Position numbers and translations under genes: made by a program. The notes under the pieces were generated by a model. That model worked only from the letters and a program-made list of their open reading frames with translations, was not told the origin of the DNA and did no database searches. DNA of 6,578 nt from Flavobacteriaceae bacterium. GTDB lineage: Bacteria > Bacteroidota > Bacteroidia > Flavobacteriales > Flavobacteriaceae. The stretch is taken from NCBI GenBank assembly GCA_002401215.1, contig NVSL01000038.1, positions 5,754 to 12,331 of the forward strand, read 5' to 3'. Below, piece after piece: positions 1 to 6,420 of this stretch. Position 1 is the first letter of the stretch. Each line of letters begins with the position of its first letter.

Positions 1-1490
1 CATCTGGCGCACCTTTATTCGCAGGACTCATTAGCGGAATTATTGGAGGTATTGTAGTCGGAGCCTTGAGCGGGTCATCATTAGGTGTTAGTGGTCCAGC
101 AGCAGGTTTAGCAGTAATTGTTTTAAACGCAATTACAGATCTTGGAAGCTTTGAAATCTTTTTAGTTGCTGTAATGATTGCAGGAGTATTACAACTAATC
201 ATGGGCTTTGCAAAAGCAGGAATTATAGCCTACTTTTTTCCATCCTCAGTTATTCACGGAATGCTAGCAGGAATCGGAATTATCATATTCTTAAAACAAA
301 TACCACATGCTTTTGGGTATGACGGATCTCCCGAAGGAGACTTTAGATTTCAGCAAGTAGATGGTCACAATACATTCGATGAACTGATTCACATGCTTGG
401 AAGTGTAAGTACTGGTGTGTTGATAATTTCGGCAATTTCTTTAATCATATTAATTTTATGGGACACTCCATTTTTTAAGAAATTAAAATTCACAAAACTT
501 GTTCAAGGCCCTTTAGTCGCAGTTGTAACCGGAATTTTATTGAGCATTGCATTTGCAACAATTCCAGGATTAGCTATTAGCGCAGATCACATGGTAAGCG
601 TTCCTGTTCCTGATAGTTTCGACGGATTTATAAGCAATTTTGCAAGACCTGATTTTAGCGCATTGTCCAATCCAGATGTATATATCACGGCAATTGTAAT
701 TGCAGTTGTTGCAAGTTTAGAAACATTGCTTTGTGTAGAAGCATCAGACAAACAAGATCCTTTAAAAAGAATTACTCCAACAAACAGAGAGTTAAAAGCA
801 CAAGGAGTTGGAAACTTAATTGCAGGTTTTGTAGGCGGATTACCATTAACACAAGTAATTGTTAGGAGTTCGGCAAATATGCAATCTGGAGGTAAAACAA
901 AAACATCAGCAATCATACACGGTATGTTGTTATTGTTAAGTGTTGTTGTAATACCAAAAGTCCTCAATATGATTCCCTTAGGAGTCTTGGCAGCAGTCCT
1001 TTTAGTAGTAGGATATAAATTAGCAAAACCAGCATTATTTAAAAGAATGTACAAAGAAGGTTTGGGACAATTTATCCCTTTTGTAGTAACAATTGTTGGT
1101 ATTGTTTTTACAGATTTATTAATGGGAATAGCCCTTGGGATGGTAGTTGCAATATTTATCATTCTTAGAAATAACTTTAAAGTACCTTTTAAAATGCAAA
1201 AAGAAAACTTAGAAGGAAAAGATAAAATCAGAATTGTTTTATCTGAGGATGTTACTTTTTTAAACAAAGCATCCTTACTTAAAACATTGGGACAAATACC
1301 CGATAATACAATCGTAGAAATAGACGCTACCAACACAAAGTTTATTCACTTTGACGCGGTAGAAATTATTGAAGATTTTAAAGTGAGCTCAGAAAATAGA
1401 AATATAACAGTTCATATAATCAATCTTTATAAAGACAAACAAGAAATGCCAATTCAGCATTTTAAATTAGCAAACGGAAATAATAAATAA
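1..1490 (+). CDS. SulP family inorganic anion transporter with C-terminal STAS domain, 5'-truncated by window edge (probable bicarbonate transporter)
   Basis: This is an inner-membrane anion carrier. The reading frame (codons from base 3) is open to the left edge, so 495 C-terminal residues are visible and roughly the first membrane helix is missing. An internal TTG at 66 is not the real start, because conserved SulP sequence with a Gly-rich helix precedes it. In visible numbering, VSGPAAGL lies at about 29-36 and the family motif around VRSSAN at 287-292, followed by GGKTKTS. About ten hydrophobic stretches end near residue 390. A short STAS-like domain follows at about 407-476, and its usual Asp-Ser switch region reads IHFDAVEI. 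SulP carriers move sulfate, bicarbonate or other anions. The beta-carbonic anhydrase gene 11 nt downstream favours bicarbonate, but that is inference from context; sulfate transport remains possible. The promoter is outside the window. The family call is secure and the substrate is not. Confidence 0.93.
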   Translation, partial: SGAPLFAGLISGIIGGIVVGALSGSSLGVSGPAAGLAVIVLNAITDLGSFEIFLVAVMIAGVLQLIMGFAKAGIIAYFFPSSVIHGMLAGIGIIIFLKQIPHAFGYDGSPEGDFRFQQVDGHNTFDELIHMLGSVSTGVLIISAISLIILILWDTPFFKKLKFTKLVQGPLVAVVTGILLSIAFATIPGLAISADHMVSVPVPDSFDGFISNFARPDFSALSNPDVYITAIVIAVVASLETLLCVEASDKQDPLKRITPTNRELKAQGVGNLIAGFVGGLPLTQVIVRSSANMQSGGKTKTSAIIHGMLLLLSVVVIPKVLNMIPLGVLAAVLLVVGYKLAKPALFKRMYKEGLGQFIPFVVTIVGIVFTDLLMGIALGMVVAIFIILRNNFKVPFKMQKENLEGKDKIRIVLSEDVTFLNKASLLKTLGQIPDNTIVEIDATNTKFIHFDAVEIIEDFKVSSENRNITVHIINLYKDKQEMPIQHFKLANGNNK

Positions 1491-1501
1491 AAAACAATAT
1501 C

Positions 1502-2119
1502 ATGAAAACACATACTAAAGTAACACAAGATAATTTAACACCTCAACTAGCACACGAAATTTTAGTTGAAGGAAACGAGCGATTTGTACAAAATGTAAAA
1601 GCGCAAAGAAACTTAAAAGACCAGGTTTTAGAAACGAGCACAGGACAATATCCTTTCGCAGTAATTTTAAGCTGCATTGATTCTAGAGTTCCTGCCGAAT
1701 TGGTTTTTGACCAAGGTATTGGCGATGTTTTTAGCGTTAGAGTTGCAGGAAATATTGTAAACGAAGATGTTTTAGGGTCAATGGAATATGCCTGTAAAGT
1801 AGCAGGTTCTAAAATTGTAGTCGTTATGGGGCACACAAAATGTGGCGCCGTAACCGCTGCTTGCAACCATGTTGAATTAGGAAACATCACACCGCTTTTA
1901 GAAAAAATTCAACCTGCGGTAAAAGTAATTGAAGCAACTGTTTCTGAAATGGATGACGTTTCTATTGAAAAAGTGGCAGCACTTAATGTAGAATTGTCTA
2001 TCGAAAGAATAAGAGACGAAAGTCCTATTTTATCTGATTTAGAAAAAGAAGGTGCAATTGAAATTGTTGGTGCAATATATAATGTTGCCACAGGAAAAGT
2101 TGATTTTTTTAAAGGATGA
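1502..2119 (+). CDS. Beta-class carbonic anhydrase
   Basis: The 205-residue protein should catalyse reversible hydration of CO2 to bicarbonate in the cytoplasm; no signal peptide is visible. The zinc ligands of the beta class are all present: Cys58 and Asp60 in SCIDSRVP, with the catalytic Asp-Arg pair Asp60/Arg62, and His111 and Cys114 in GHTKCGAV. The length is normal for bacterial beta enzymes. The ATG at 1502 follows the SulP stop by 11 nt with no clear Shine-Dalgarno, as is usual in Bacteroidota. The stop overlaps the next start as ATGA, so the three plus-strand genes are probably cotranscribed. Next to a SulP carrier the enzyme probably converts imported bicarbonate, or traps CO2, to supply carboxylases or balance pH; this role is inferred. 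The sequence looks intact, with no missing catalytic residue. Confidence 0.96.
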   Translation: MKTHTKVTQDNLTPQLAHEILVEGNERFVQNVKAQRNLKDQVLETSTGQYPFAVILSCIDSRVPAELVFDQGIGDVFSVRVAGNIVNEDVLGSMEYACKVAGSKIVVVMGHTKCGAVTAACNHVELGNITPLLEKIQPAVKVIEATVSEMDDVSIEKVAALNVELSIERIRDESPILSDLEKEGAIEIVGAIYNVATGKVDFFKG

Positions 2120-2829
2120 TAAATCTTAAAAACACAGGTAGCAGCATTATAATTTTAATGCTGCTACTTCCTGTTTTATCATTTTCTCAAGAAGATAAAG
2201 TAGGAAATTGGTTGATGTATTTTGGTACAAACAGGATTAGTGACAAACTTAGTATTCATACAGAAATACAATTTAGAAATCACACAATCACACCAAATAA
2301 TACCGAACAATGGTTACTACGAGCTGGTTTAAATTATCATTTTTCTGATAGAGCTTTTGCCACAGCAGGCTACGCTTACATTCCGTCGTATGTTTATGAT
2401 TCTGAGCAAAACGCAGCAGAAACTATAGAACATCGTATTTGGCAACAATTTATTTTAACAAATAAAATTGGTCGTGTAAAATTTGAACATCGCTACAGGG
2501 TAGAAGAACGCTGGGTTTCGAATAATTTTAAAATGCGATTACGATATAGGTTGATGTTATTTGTACCGCTTAACAAACCTGTTATTGAAAAAGGAACTTT
2601 TTTTATAGGAGTCTATGACGAAGTTTTTATCAATACCAAAGAAACTTTTTTTGATAGAAACAGATTGTATGGCGCTTTGGGATATCAAATTAACAAAGAC
2701 ATAAATGTGCAGGCTGGTATGATGCATCAGCAAGTAAATACTTCTGGGAAATGGTATGCTCAATTTGCTGTGTTTTTTAATACTGATTTTAGAAAGAAAC
2801 CTGATACAGTGAAAACTGTAGAATTGTAA
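2116..2829 (+). CDS. DUF2490-type outer-membrane beta-barrel protein
   Basis: The 237-residue protein has a signal peptide: a hydrophobic core at about 10-22 and a likely cleavage after Ser24 in LSFSQ. The mature part consists of alternating amphipathic strands rich in Tyr, Phe, Trp and Arg. Examples are GNWLMYFGTNR near the start, a central EHRYRVEERW and RLRYRLMLF, and a last strand WYAQFAVFFNTDF near the C-terminus. This matches my memory of the DUF2490 family, small outer-membrane barrels of unknown function common in Bacteroidota. The start ATG overlaps the carbonic anhydrase stop (ATGA, 4 nt), implying translational coupling. An AAAGG directly before the ATG is too close to act as a normal ribosome site. 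Linkage suggests a role in anion or bicarbonate handling at the outer membrane, but nothing in the sequence shows a pore or a substrate. It is the last gene of the operon. Confidence 0.85.
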   Translation: MINLKNTGSSIIILMLLLPVLSFSQEDKVGNWLMYFGTNRISDKLSIHTEIQFRNHTITPNNTEQWLLRAGLNYHFSDRAFATAGYAYIPSYVYDSEQNAAETIEHRIWQQFILTNKIGRVKFEHRYRVEERWVSNNFKMRLRYRLMLFVPLNKPVIEKGTFFIGVYDEVFINTKETFFDRNRLYGALGYQINKDINVQAGMMHQQVNTSGKWYAQFAVFFNTDFRKKPDTVKTVEL

Positions 2830-2833
2830 TAAC

Positions 2834-3262
2834 CTACACTTTTACTTCTGATTTTTTTCCAAACAATTCATCAATCTGAATTGGGGTTAAAAAGGAAGTA
2901 TTTCCAATCTTACTATTCGCCAAATTATTGTGGATGATTTTAACAACCATCTCGTTATTTATCCTTTTGTATTCAAATTTTACAATGGTAAATTTGTTCA
3001 TTTGGACATATACTTGATGATTGCTTTGGTTTTTAAAACCATCCATAATTATAGAGTAGATGGTTTCTTTATTTGGGAATACAAATGATTTTTTCGGAAA
3101 TAATATATTTACATTCACATCAGAATATAAACATGCAAACTTATCATTTGTCTTAATCAACGAAATAGAATAATCGCCATTTTGCACGTTTCCAATCTCT
3201 TGACTAAATCCTGAAATTGAACCCAATAAAAAACCAATCAACGAAAAAAATAAAATTCGCAT
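2834..3262 (-). CDS. Small secreted protein of unknown family
   Basis: I do not recognise this 142-residue protein. From the ATG at 3262 it begins MRILFF, runs through a hydrophobic core to about residue 17, and has a probable cleavage after Ser20 in GFSQE, giving an exported mature part of about 122 residues. The frame stays open upstream to a TTG at 3334, but that start would put 24 extra residues before a perfect signal peptide, so the internal ATG is preferred. The mature part mixes predicted beta strands (YVQMNKFTIVKFEYKR) with a short C-terminal helix (TPIQIDELFG). There is no lipoprotein cysteine and no metal or catalytic motif; Cys48 is its only cysteine. Its stop faces the DUF2490 gene with only 4 nt between them. 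The terminator upstream of it suggests its own promoter at about 3263-3340; TAGGCTTG at 3307-3314 on the minus strand is only a weak match to the Bacteroidota -7 consensus. Confidence 0.75.
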   Translation of the reverse strand: MRILFFSLIGFLLGSISGFSQEIGNVQNGDYSISLIKTNDKFACLYSDVNVNILFPKKSFVFPNKETIYSIIMDGFKNQSNHQVYVQMNKFTIVKFEYKRINNEMVVKIIHNNLANSKIGNTSFLTPIQIDELFGKKSEVKV

Positions 3263-3340
3263 TCTAACTATTTTTAAAATTAAGGGGTAAAAAACTTGTA
3301 AAAACACAAGCCTACTTATTGTGGAGATTCTCAATAATTT

Positions 3341-3397
3341 TAAAAAATTAAAGAGGAAGCCAAATATATAAAAATATTTGAACTCTCCTCTTTAATT
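3341..3397 (-). terminator. Intrinsic terminator downstream of preA
   Basis: A perfect 12-bp inverted repeat (AATTAAAGAGGA at 3346-3357, its complement at 3386-3397) encloses a second 7-bp inverted repeat (CAAATAT at 3361-3367, ATATTTG at 3374-3380) with a 6-nt loop. Read on the minus strand, the stem begins 15 nt after the preA stop and ends in a run of T residues (TTTAATTTTTTA) at about 3341-3354, as expected for Rho-independent termination. Its placement separates preA from the small secreted gene. The 28-nt gap between the outer arms is long, so the nested stem is probably needed to close the structure. Weak bidirectional action is possible, but on the plus strand no T-run follows. Confidence 0.75.
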
Positions 3398-3412
3398 CTC
3401 GGAAACATACTA

Positions 3413-4747
3413 TTATCTATTTACTTTCAACGCATCACTTGGTTTCGGTACAAAATGACCTTTTCCTCCTGCTCTATCATCATCAAAAGTAGTAGGTACA
3501 TCATCATTTAAAGTACGCTCATTCCAAGTAATGTGTTCTGTTCCATCATCTCTTTGCACCATGGTGATGCAATTATCAACCGGACAAACCAACGAACATA
3601 AATTACATCCAACACAGTTTTCTTCGATGATACTCGGAATCCTATTATCATCTTCTTTTGGCAACGAAATAGCTTGATGTGCCCCGTCATCACAAGCAAT
3701 ATAGCACAAATCACAACCCACACATTTGTCGGCATTTATTTCTGCTACTACTTTATGTTTTAAGTTTAAGTGCTTCCATTCGGTTACATTTGGCAATGCT
3801 TTTCCTGCAAAATCGTAAATGGTATTGTAGCCTTTATCTTCCATAAACTGAATCAAACCAGCTTCCATTTCACGTACAATTCCGAAACCATAATGCATCA
3901 CCGCCGTACAAACTTGCACCGATGTTGCTCCTAATAAAATAAACTCAACTACATCACGCCAAGTTTCTATTCCTCCAATTCCCGAAATCGGAACTTTTGA
4001 TATCTCCGGATGCTGCGCCAAATCTTTTAACATGTGCATCGCAATCGGTTTTACCGCAGGTCCACAATAGCCACCATTTGATCCTTTTCCATCCACAACC
4101 GGATACGGAGCATAAGAATCCAAATCAATCCCAACAATACTTTTGATAGTATTTATGAGCGATAAAGAATCAGTCCCGCCTTGTACAGCTGCCAATCCTG
4201 GATCAATAATATGTGAAATATTTGGTGACAATTTTGTAATCACAGGGACGTTTGCTGCGTCCTTTACCCACTCTACAATCGTCTTTAAAACTTCTGGTTC
4301 TTGCCCAACTGCTGAACCCATTCCGCGCTCACACATCCCGTGTGGACAACCAAAATTAAGTTCAATTCCGTCTGCTCCTGCATTCTCAACATCCTTAATT
4401 ATTTGCTGCCATTCGGCTCTACTTTCAACCATCAACGATGCAATCACCGCATGGTCAGGAAAATATTTTTTCACTTCTTCAATCTCTCTAAGATTGTCTG
4501 CCAAGGGTCTATCTGTAATCAATTCGATATTGTTGAAACCCATCATTCGGTTGTTTTTATAATTGAGCGCACCGTAGCGGCTCGACACATTCACCACAGG
4601 TACTCCCAAGGTTTTCCAAACAGCGCCACCCCAACCTGCTTCAAAAGCTTTCATTATTTGATATCCAGAATTTGTTGGCGGTGCAGATGCTAACCAAAAT
4701 GGATTTGGAGCTTTTATTCCTGCAAAATTTATTGATAAGTCAACCAT
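3413..4747 (-). CDS. preA: NAD-dependent dihydropyrimidine dehydrogenase, catalytic subunit PreA
   Basis: The 444-residue protein reduces uracil and thymine to the 5,6-dihydro forms, the first step of reductive pyrimidine degradation, using electrons from PreT. The N-terminal two thirds (about 1-315) form an FMN-binding TIM barrel of the dihydroorotate dehydrogenase type. The active-site loop has Cys134 in NFGCPHGM with His136 nearby, corresponding to the catalytic Cys671 and His673 of mammalian enzyme. SGIGGIETWRD (255-265) and the QVCTAV strand (278-283) are the expected FMN phosphate region. Two 4Fe-4S ferredoxin motifs follow: Cys342, 345, 348, 352 and Cys378, 381, 384, 388. A polar tail of about 50 residues after the second cluster makes it longer than the E. 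coli protein (about 411). It lies downstream of preT in the same direction but 193 nt away, so it may have its own promoter. The start ATG is 4 nt from a heptamer repeat array. No key residue is missing. Confidence 0.95.
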   Translation of the reverse strand: MVDLSINFAGIKAPNPFWLASAPPTNSGYQIMKAFEAGWGGAVWKTLGVPVVNVSSRYGALNYKNNRMMGFNNIELITDRPLADNLREIEEVKKYFPDHAVIASLMVESRAEWQQIIKDVENAGADGIELNFGCPHGMCERGMGSAVGQEPEVLKTIVEWVKDAANVPVITKLSPNISHIIDPGLAAVQGGTDSLSLINTIKSIVGIDLDSYAPYPVVDGKGSNGGYCGPAVKPIAMHMLKDLAQHPEISKVPISGIGGIETWRDVVEFILLGATSVQVCTAVMHYGFGIVREMEAGLIQFMEDKGYNTIYDFAGKALPNVTEWKHLNLKHKVVAEINADKCVGCDLCYIACDDGAHQAISLPKEDDNRIPSIIEENCVGCNLCSLVCPVDNCITMVQRDDGTEHITWNERTLNDDVPTTFDDDRAGGKGHFVPKPSDALKVNR

Positions 4748-4751
4748 ATTT

Positions 4752-4786
4752 TTTGATTTATGATGTACGATTTACGATTTTTGATT
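4752..4786. repeat. Tandem heptamer array directly upstream of preA
   Basis: Five contiguous 7-nt units occupy 35 nt in perfect register on the plus strand: TTTGATT (first and fifth), TATGATG (second) and TACGATT (third and fourth). The shared core is T-N-Y-GAT-K. On the coding strand of preA the units read AATCGTA-like and end 4 nt before the ATG, so the array fills the place where a leader and ribosome site would be. Heptamer arrays of this type are, from memory, scattered in flavobacterial spacers; function is unknown. Confidence 0.8.
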
Positions 4787-4801
4787 GACTTCTATGTCAA
4801 T
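4784..4801. other. Small inverted repeat in the preT-preA spacer
   Basis: ATTGAC (4784-4789) and GTCAAT (4796-4801) form a perfect 6-bp stem around a 6-nt loop, just upstream of the preA heptamer array. No T-run follows on either strand, so it is not a convincing terminator. It could be an operator-like dyad or chance in A+T-rich DNA; I see nothing to decide. Confidence 0.35.
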
Positions 4802-4888
4802 TAAAAGTTCGCGTATCATAGTTTAGTTATTGTTTTATTTTGAACGCCAATCATACTGATCTGCATTCTGTGTTTTATTTATATTTTA

Positions 4889-4952
4889 CTGTCAACTGAG
4901 GCTGAAAACTGTTTACTCATTATTCCTTTTTAATTATTCACTATTCCTTTTT
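4889..4952. repeat. Short direct repeats around the preT 3' end
   Basis: Two repeat pairs are visible. TATTCCTTTTT occurs exactly at 4921-4931 and at 4942-4952; the second copy is the end of preT including part of its stop codon, so the tail of the gene is copied 21 nt downstream. CTGTCAACTG at 4889-4898 and CTGAAAACTG at 4902-4911 match at 8 of 10 positions. CTGAAAACTG-like and ATTATTCA-like strings recur in flavobacterial spacers as I recall them, so this may be degenerate dispersed-repeat material. Confidence 0.5.
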
Positions 4953-6272
4953 CATCAACCATTCAGAAATTCCCTGAGCAGCCATTTTACCATCATACGC
5001 AGCATTCACCACTTCGGCTCCTCCGTTGATTGCATCTCCTCCAGCAAAATATTTTGAGTTTGAGGTTTGGAATGTTGATTCGTCAACTACAATTCTTGTT
5101 TTCGAATCGATTTCTAAATCGTCAATCAAACTATAAAAACCACCTTGTTTTGCTTGCCCTGTCGATTTGATTACCAAGTCGCAACGCACAATAAAAGTAT
5201 TGTTCATATTGGTTTGTAATTTTCCGTCAACCATTTCGGTCTTCGCAAATTTCACACCTTCAACTTTTCCATTTCCAGTTATTGCAATCGGTGTCACATT
5301 AAACAAACTATCAACACCTGAGCTTATGGCCAAATCATATTCAAAGCCATAGGCACCCATTTTTTCTTTCGTATTTCGATACGCCAAAACTACTTTTCGC
5401 GCTCCCATTCTTGCAGATTCTGAGGCAGCATCCATAGCAGTATTACCTCCTCCAATCACCACAACTTTCTTAGGAACTTTAACTTTATGATGCTTCATTC
5501 GCAATTCTTCGATAAATTCTACGGCACCAATAACACCTTCTTTATTTTCACCGTCCAATCCTAAAGTGGCGGTTTTACCTAATCCTACTCCTAAGAAAAT
5601 AGCATCGTATTTATTTTCAATTTCTTTTAATTGCTCTTTTGAACTGATTCCAGAATTGTATTTAATATTGAACCCTAATTGTTTTTGCAGATAATCAATC
5701 TCCTTTAAAACCTCTTCATTACTGATTTTATACGGAGCTATTCCATGCACCATCAAACCAGAAGGGTTTTCTTTTGCTTCAAAAATATCCACCTCAAAAC
5801 CTAAAGTTCTGGCTTCACAAGCACAGGCAATTCCTGCAGGACCCGCACCAATAATCGCGATTTTTTTACCGTTAGATTCCCCAACTTTAAAAATAATTTT
5901 ACCCGCATCTATGGTTTTATTGGTTGCATAATTTTGCAATCTCCCAATCTGAATTGGCGGCACATCTTGATGATTATACACACAAGCACCTTCGCACAAT
6001 ACTCCGGTCGGACACACAATTCCGCAGGCATTACCCAACCAGTTGGCGTCAAAAATAGTTTTGGATGATCCGGTGATATTATCAGTATGAATCTGTTTTA
6101 TAAACAACGGAATATCAATATGAGTAGGACACGCCTGCATACAAGGAGCGTCGTAACAGAACAAACATCGCGAGGATTCATACGAAGCTTCGGTGTCATT
6201 CATCAAAGGTTTTTTCTGTTTAAAATTCTTCTGAAATTCTGCTTCAGAAGTGGGTTTTTTATATTCTGCCAT
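4941..6272 (-). CDS. preT: NAD(P)H-dependent dihydropyrimidine dehydrogenase, electron-input subunit PreT
   Basis: The 443-residue GltD-like flavoprotein takes electrons from NAD(P)H through FAD and Fe-S clusters and passes them to PreA. The N-terminal cluster domain has Cys36, 39, 44, 48 and then Cys83, 87, 93, 97. Gln113 sits 16 residues after Cys97, exactly where mammalian dihydropyrimidine dehydrogenase has the unusual glutamine cluster ligand. The FAD motif GAGPAG is at 142-147, the nucleotide motif GGGNTA at 274-279, and the second FAD contact is GGDAINGG at 411-418. Arg299 follows the second nucleotide-binding strand (AYRN), where the mammalian enzyme has an Arg-Lys pair, so NADH versus NADPH use cannot be settled here. 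ATG 6272 is preferred: the protein starts a normal distance before the first cluster cysteine. It lies between a ureidopropionase-like gene and preA, all on the minus strand, which separates it from plain glutamate synthase small subunits. Confidence 0.93.
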   Translation of the reverse strand: MAEYKKPTSEAEFQKNFKQKKPLMNDTEASYESSRCLFCYDAPCMQACPTHIDIPLFIKQIHTDNITGSSKTIFDANWLGNACGIVCPTGVLCEGACVYNHQDVPPIQIGRLQNYATNKTIDAGKIIFKVGESNGKKIAIIGAGPAGIACACEARTLGFEVDIFEAKENPSGLMVHGIAPYKISNEEVLKEIDYLQKQLGFNIKYNSGISSKEQLKEIENKYDAIFLGVGLGKTATLGLDGENKEGVIGAVEFIEELRMKHHKVKVPKKVVVIGGGNTAMDAASESARMGARKVVLAYRNTKEKMGAYGFEYDLAISSGVDSLFNVTPIAITGNGKVEGVKFAKTEMVDGKLQTNMNNTFIVRCDLVIKSTGQAKQGGFYSLIDDLEIDSKTRIVVDESTFQTSNSKYFAGGDAINGGAEVVNAAYDGKMAAQGISEWLMKKE

Positions 6273-6313
6273 TTCTTTTGGTATCTATAATTTGATAGTT
6301 TGTTTTTTTAATT

Positions 6314-6375
6314 TGTCATTTTGAGCGCAACGAGAAATCTCATTCTGAGATGTTTCGGCTACGCTCAATATGACA
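6314..6375. repeat. 62-nt imperfect palindrome, REP-like dispersed element
   Basis: The outer arms TGTCAT (6314-6319) and ATGACA (6370-6375) pair, followed by TGAGCG (6322-6327) with CGCTCA (6362-6367). The centre forms a further stem, ATCTC (6337-6341) with GAGAT (6347-6351) around a 5-nt loop, flanked by partly paired CGAGA and TTTCG. The pattern of TGTCAT, GAGCGCA, CGAGAAATCTC matches, from memory, a very common intergenic palindrome of flavobacterial genomes. It sits between the amidohydrolase stop and the preT start, so any transcript through both genes would carry it as a long hairpin. It may protect mRNA ends, attenuate, or be a passive mobile repeat. Confidence 0.75.
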
Positions 6376-6390
6376 TTCTACAATTCCAAC

Positions 6391-6420
6391 AATTCGTAAA
6401 AATTAGTGAAATTCGTGTCT
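6391..6420. repeat. Degenerate direct repeat of AATTCGTGAA type
   Basis: Three imperfect copies follow each other: AATTCGTAAA (6391-6400), AATTAGTGAA (6401-6410) and AATTCGTGTC starting at 6410. The last copy runs into the stop codon of the amidohydrolase gene. Such AATTCGTG strings occur in flavobacterial spacers as I remember them. Low complexity makes chance a real alternative. Confidence 0.4.

Noticed and set aside
66..68. TTG as the start codon of the SulP gene
   Set aside because: The same frame continues upstream to base 3 with conserved SulP residues, so the gene is simply cut by the window edge.
587..1336. Long open frame on the minus strand inside the SulP gene
   Set aside because: It is antisense to well-conserved SulP transporter sequence, its product is low-complexity without a recognisable domain, and it has no leader or neighbours of its own.
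1543..1890. Minus-strand open frame inside the carbonic anhydrase gene
   Set aside because: It is the reverse complement of the zinc-ligand region, so its openness follows from the real gene's codon use.
3263..3334. N-terminal extension of the small secreted protein from a TTG
   Set aside because: The extension would place 24 residues ahead of a complete signal peptide that begins at its own ATG.
4143..4693. Two overlapping plus-strand open frames inside preA
   Set aside because: They lie antisense to the conserved FMN-barrel coding region, and the products show no family features.
3794..4747. Possible loss of a catalytic cysteine in PreA, because the SAVGQ segment has Val where mammalian enzyme has Cys
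   Set aside because: The catalytic cysteine is the earlier one in the CPH motif (Cys134), which is present. Val in the later position is also found in E. coli PreA as I recall it.
4912..4920. ATG in the preT-preA spacer (minus strand, ATG AGT AAA) after an AAAAAGGA string
   Set aside because: The frame closes after 13 codons and the AAAAAGGA string is explained by the duplicated preT end.
6087..6290. Plus-strand open frame over the preT start
   Set aside because: It is antisense to the cysteine-rich N-terminal domain of PreT and the product looks random.
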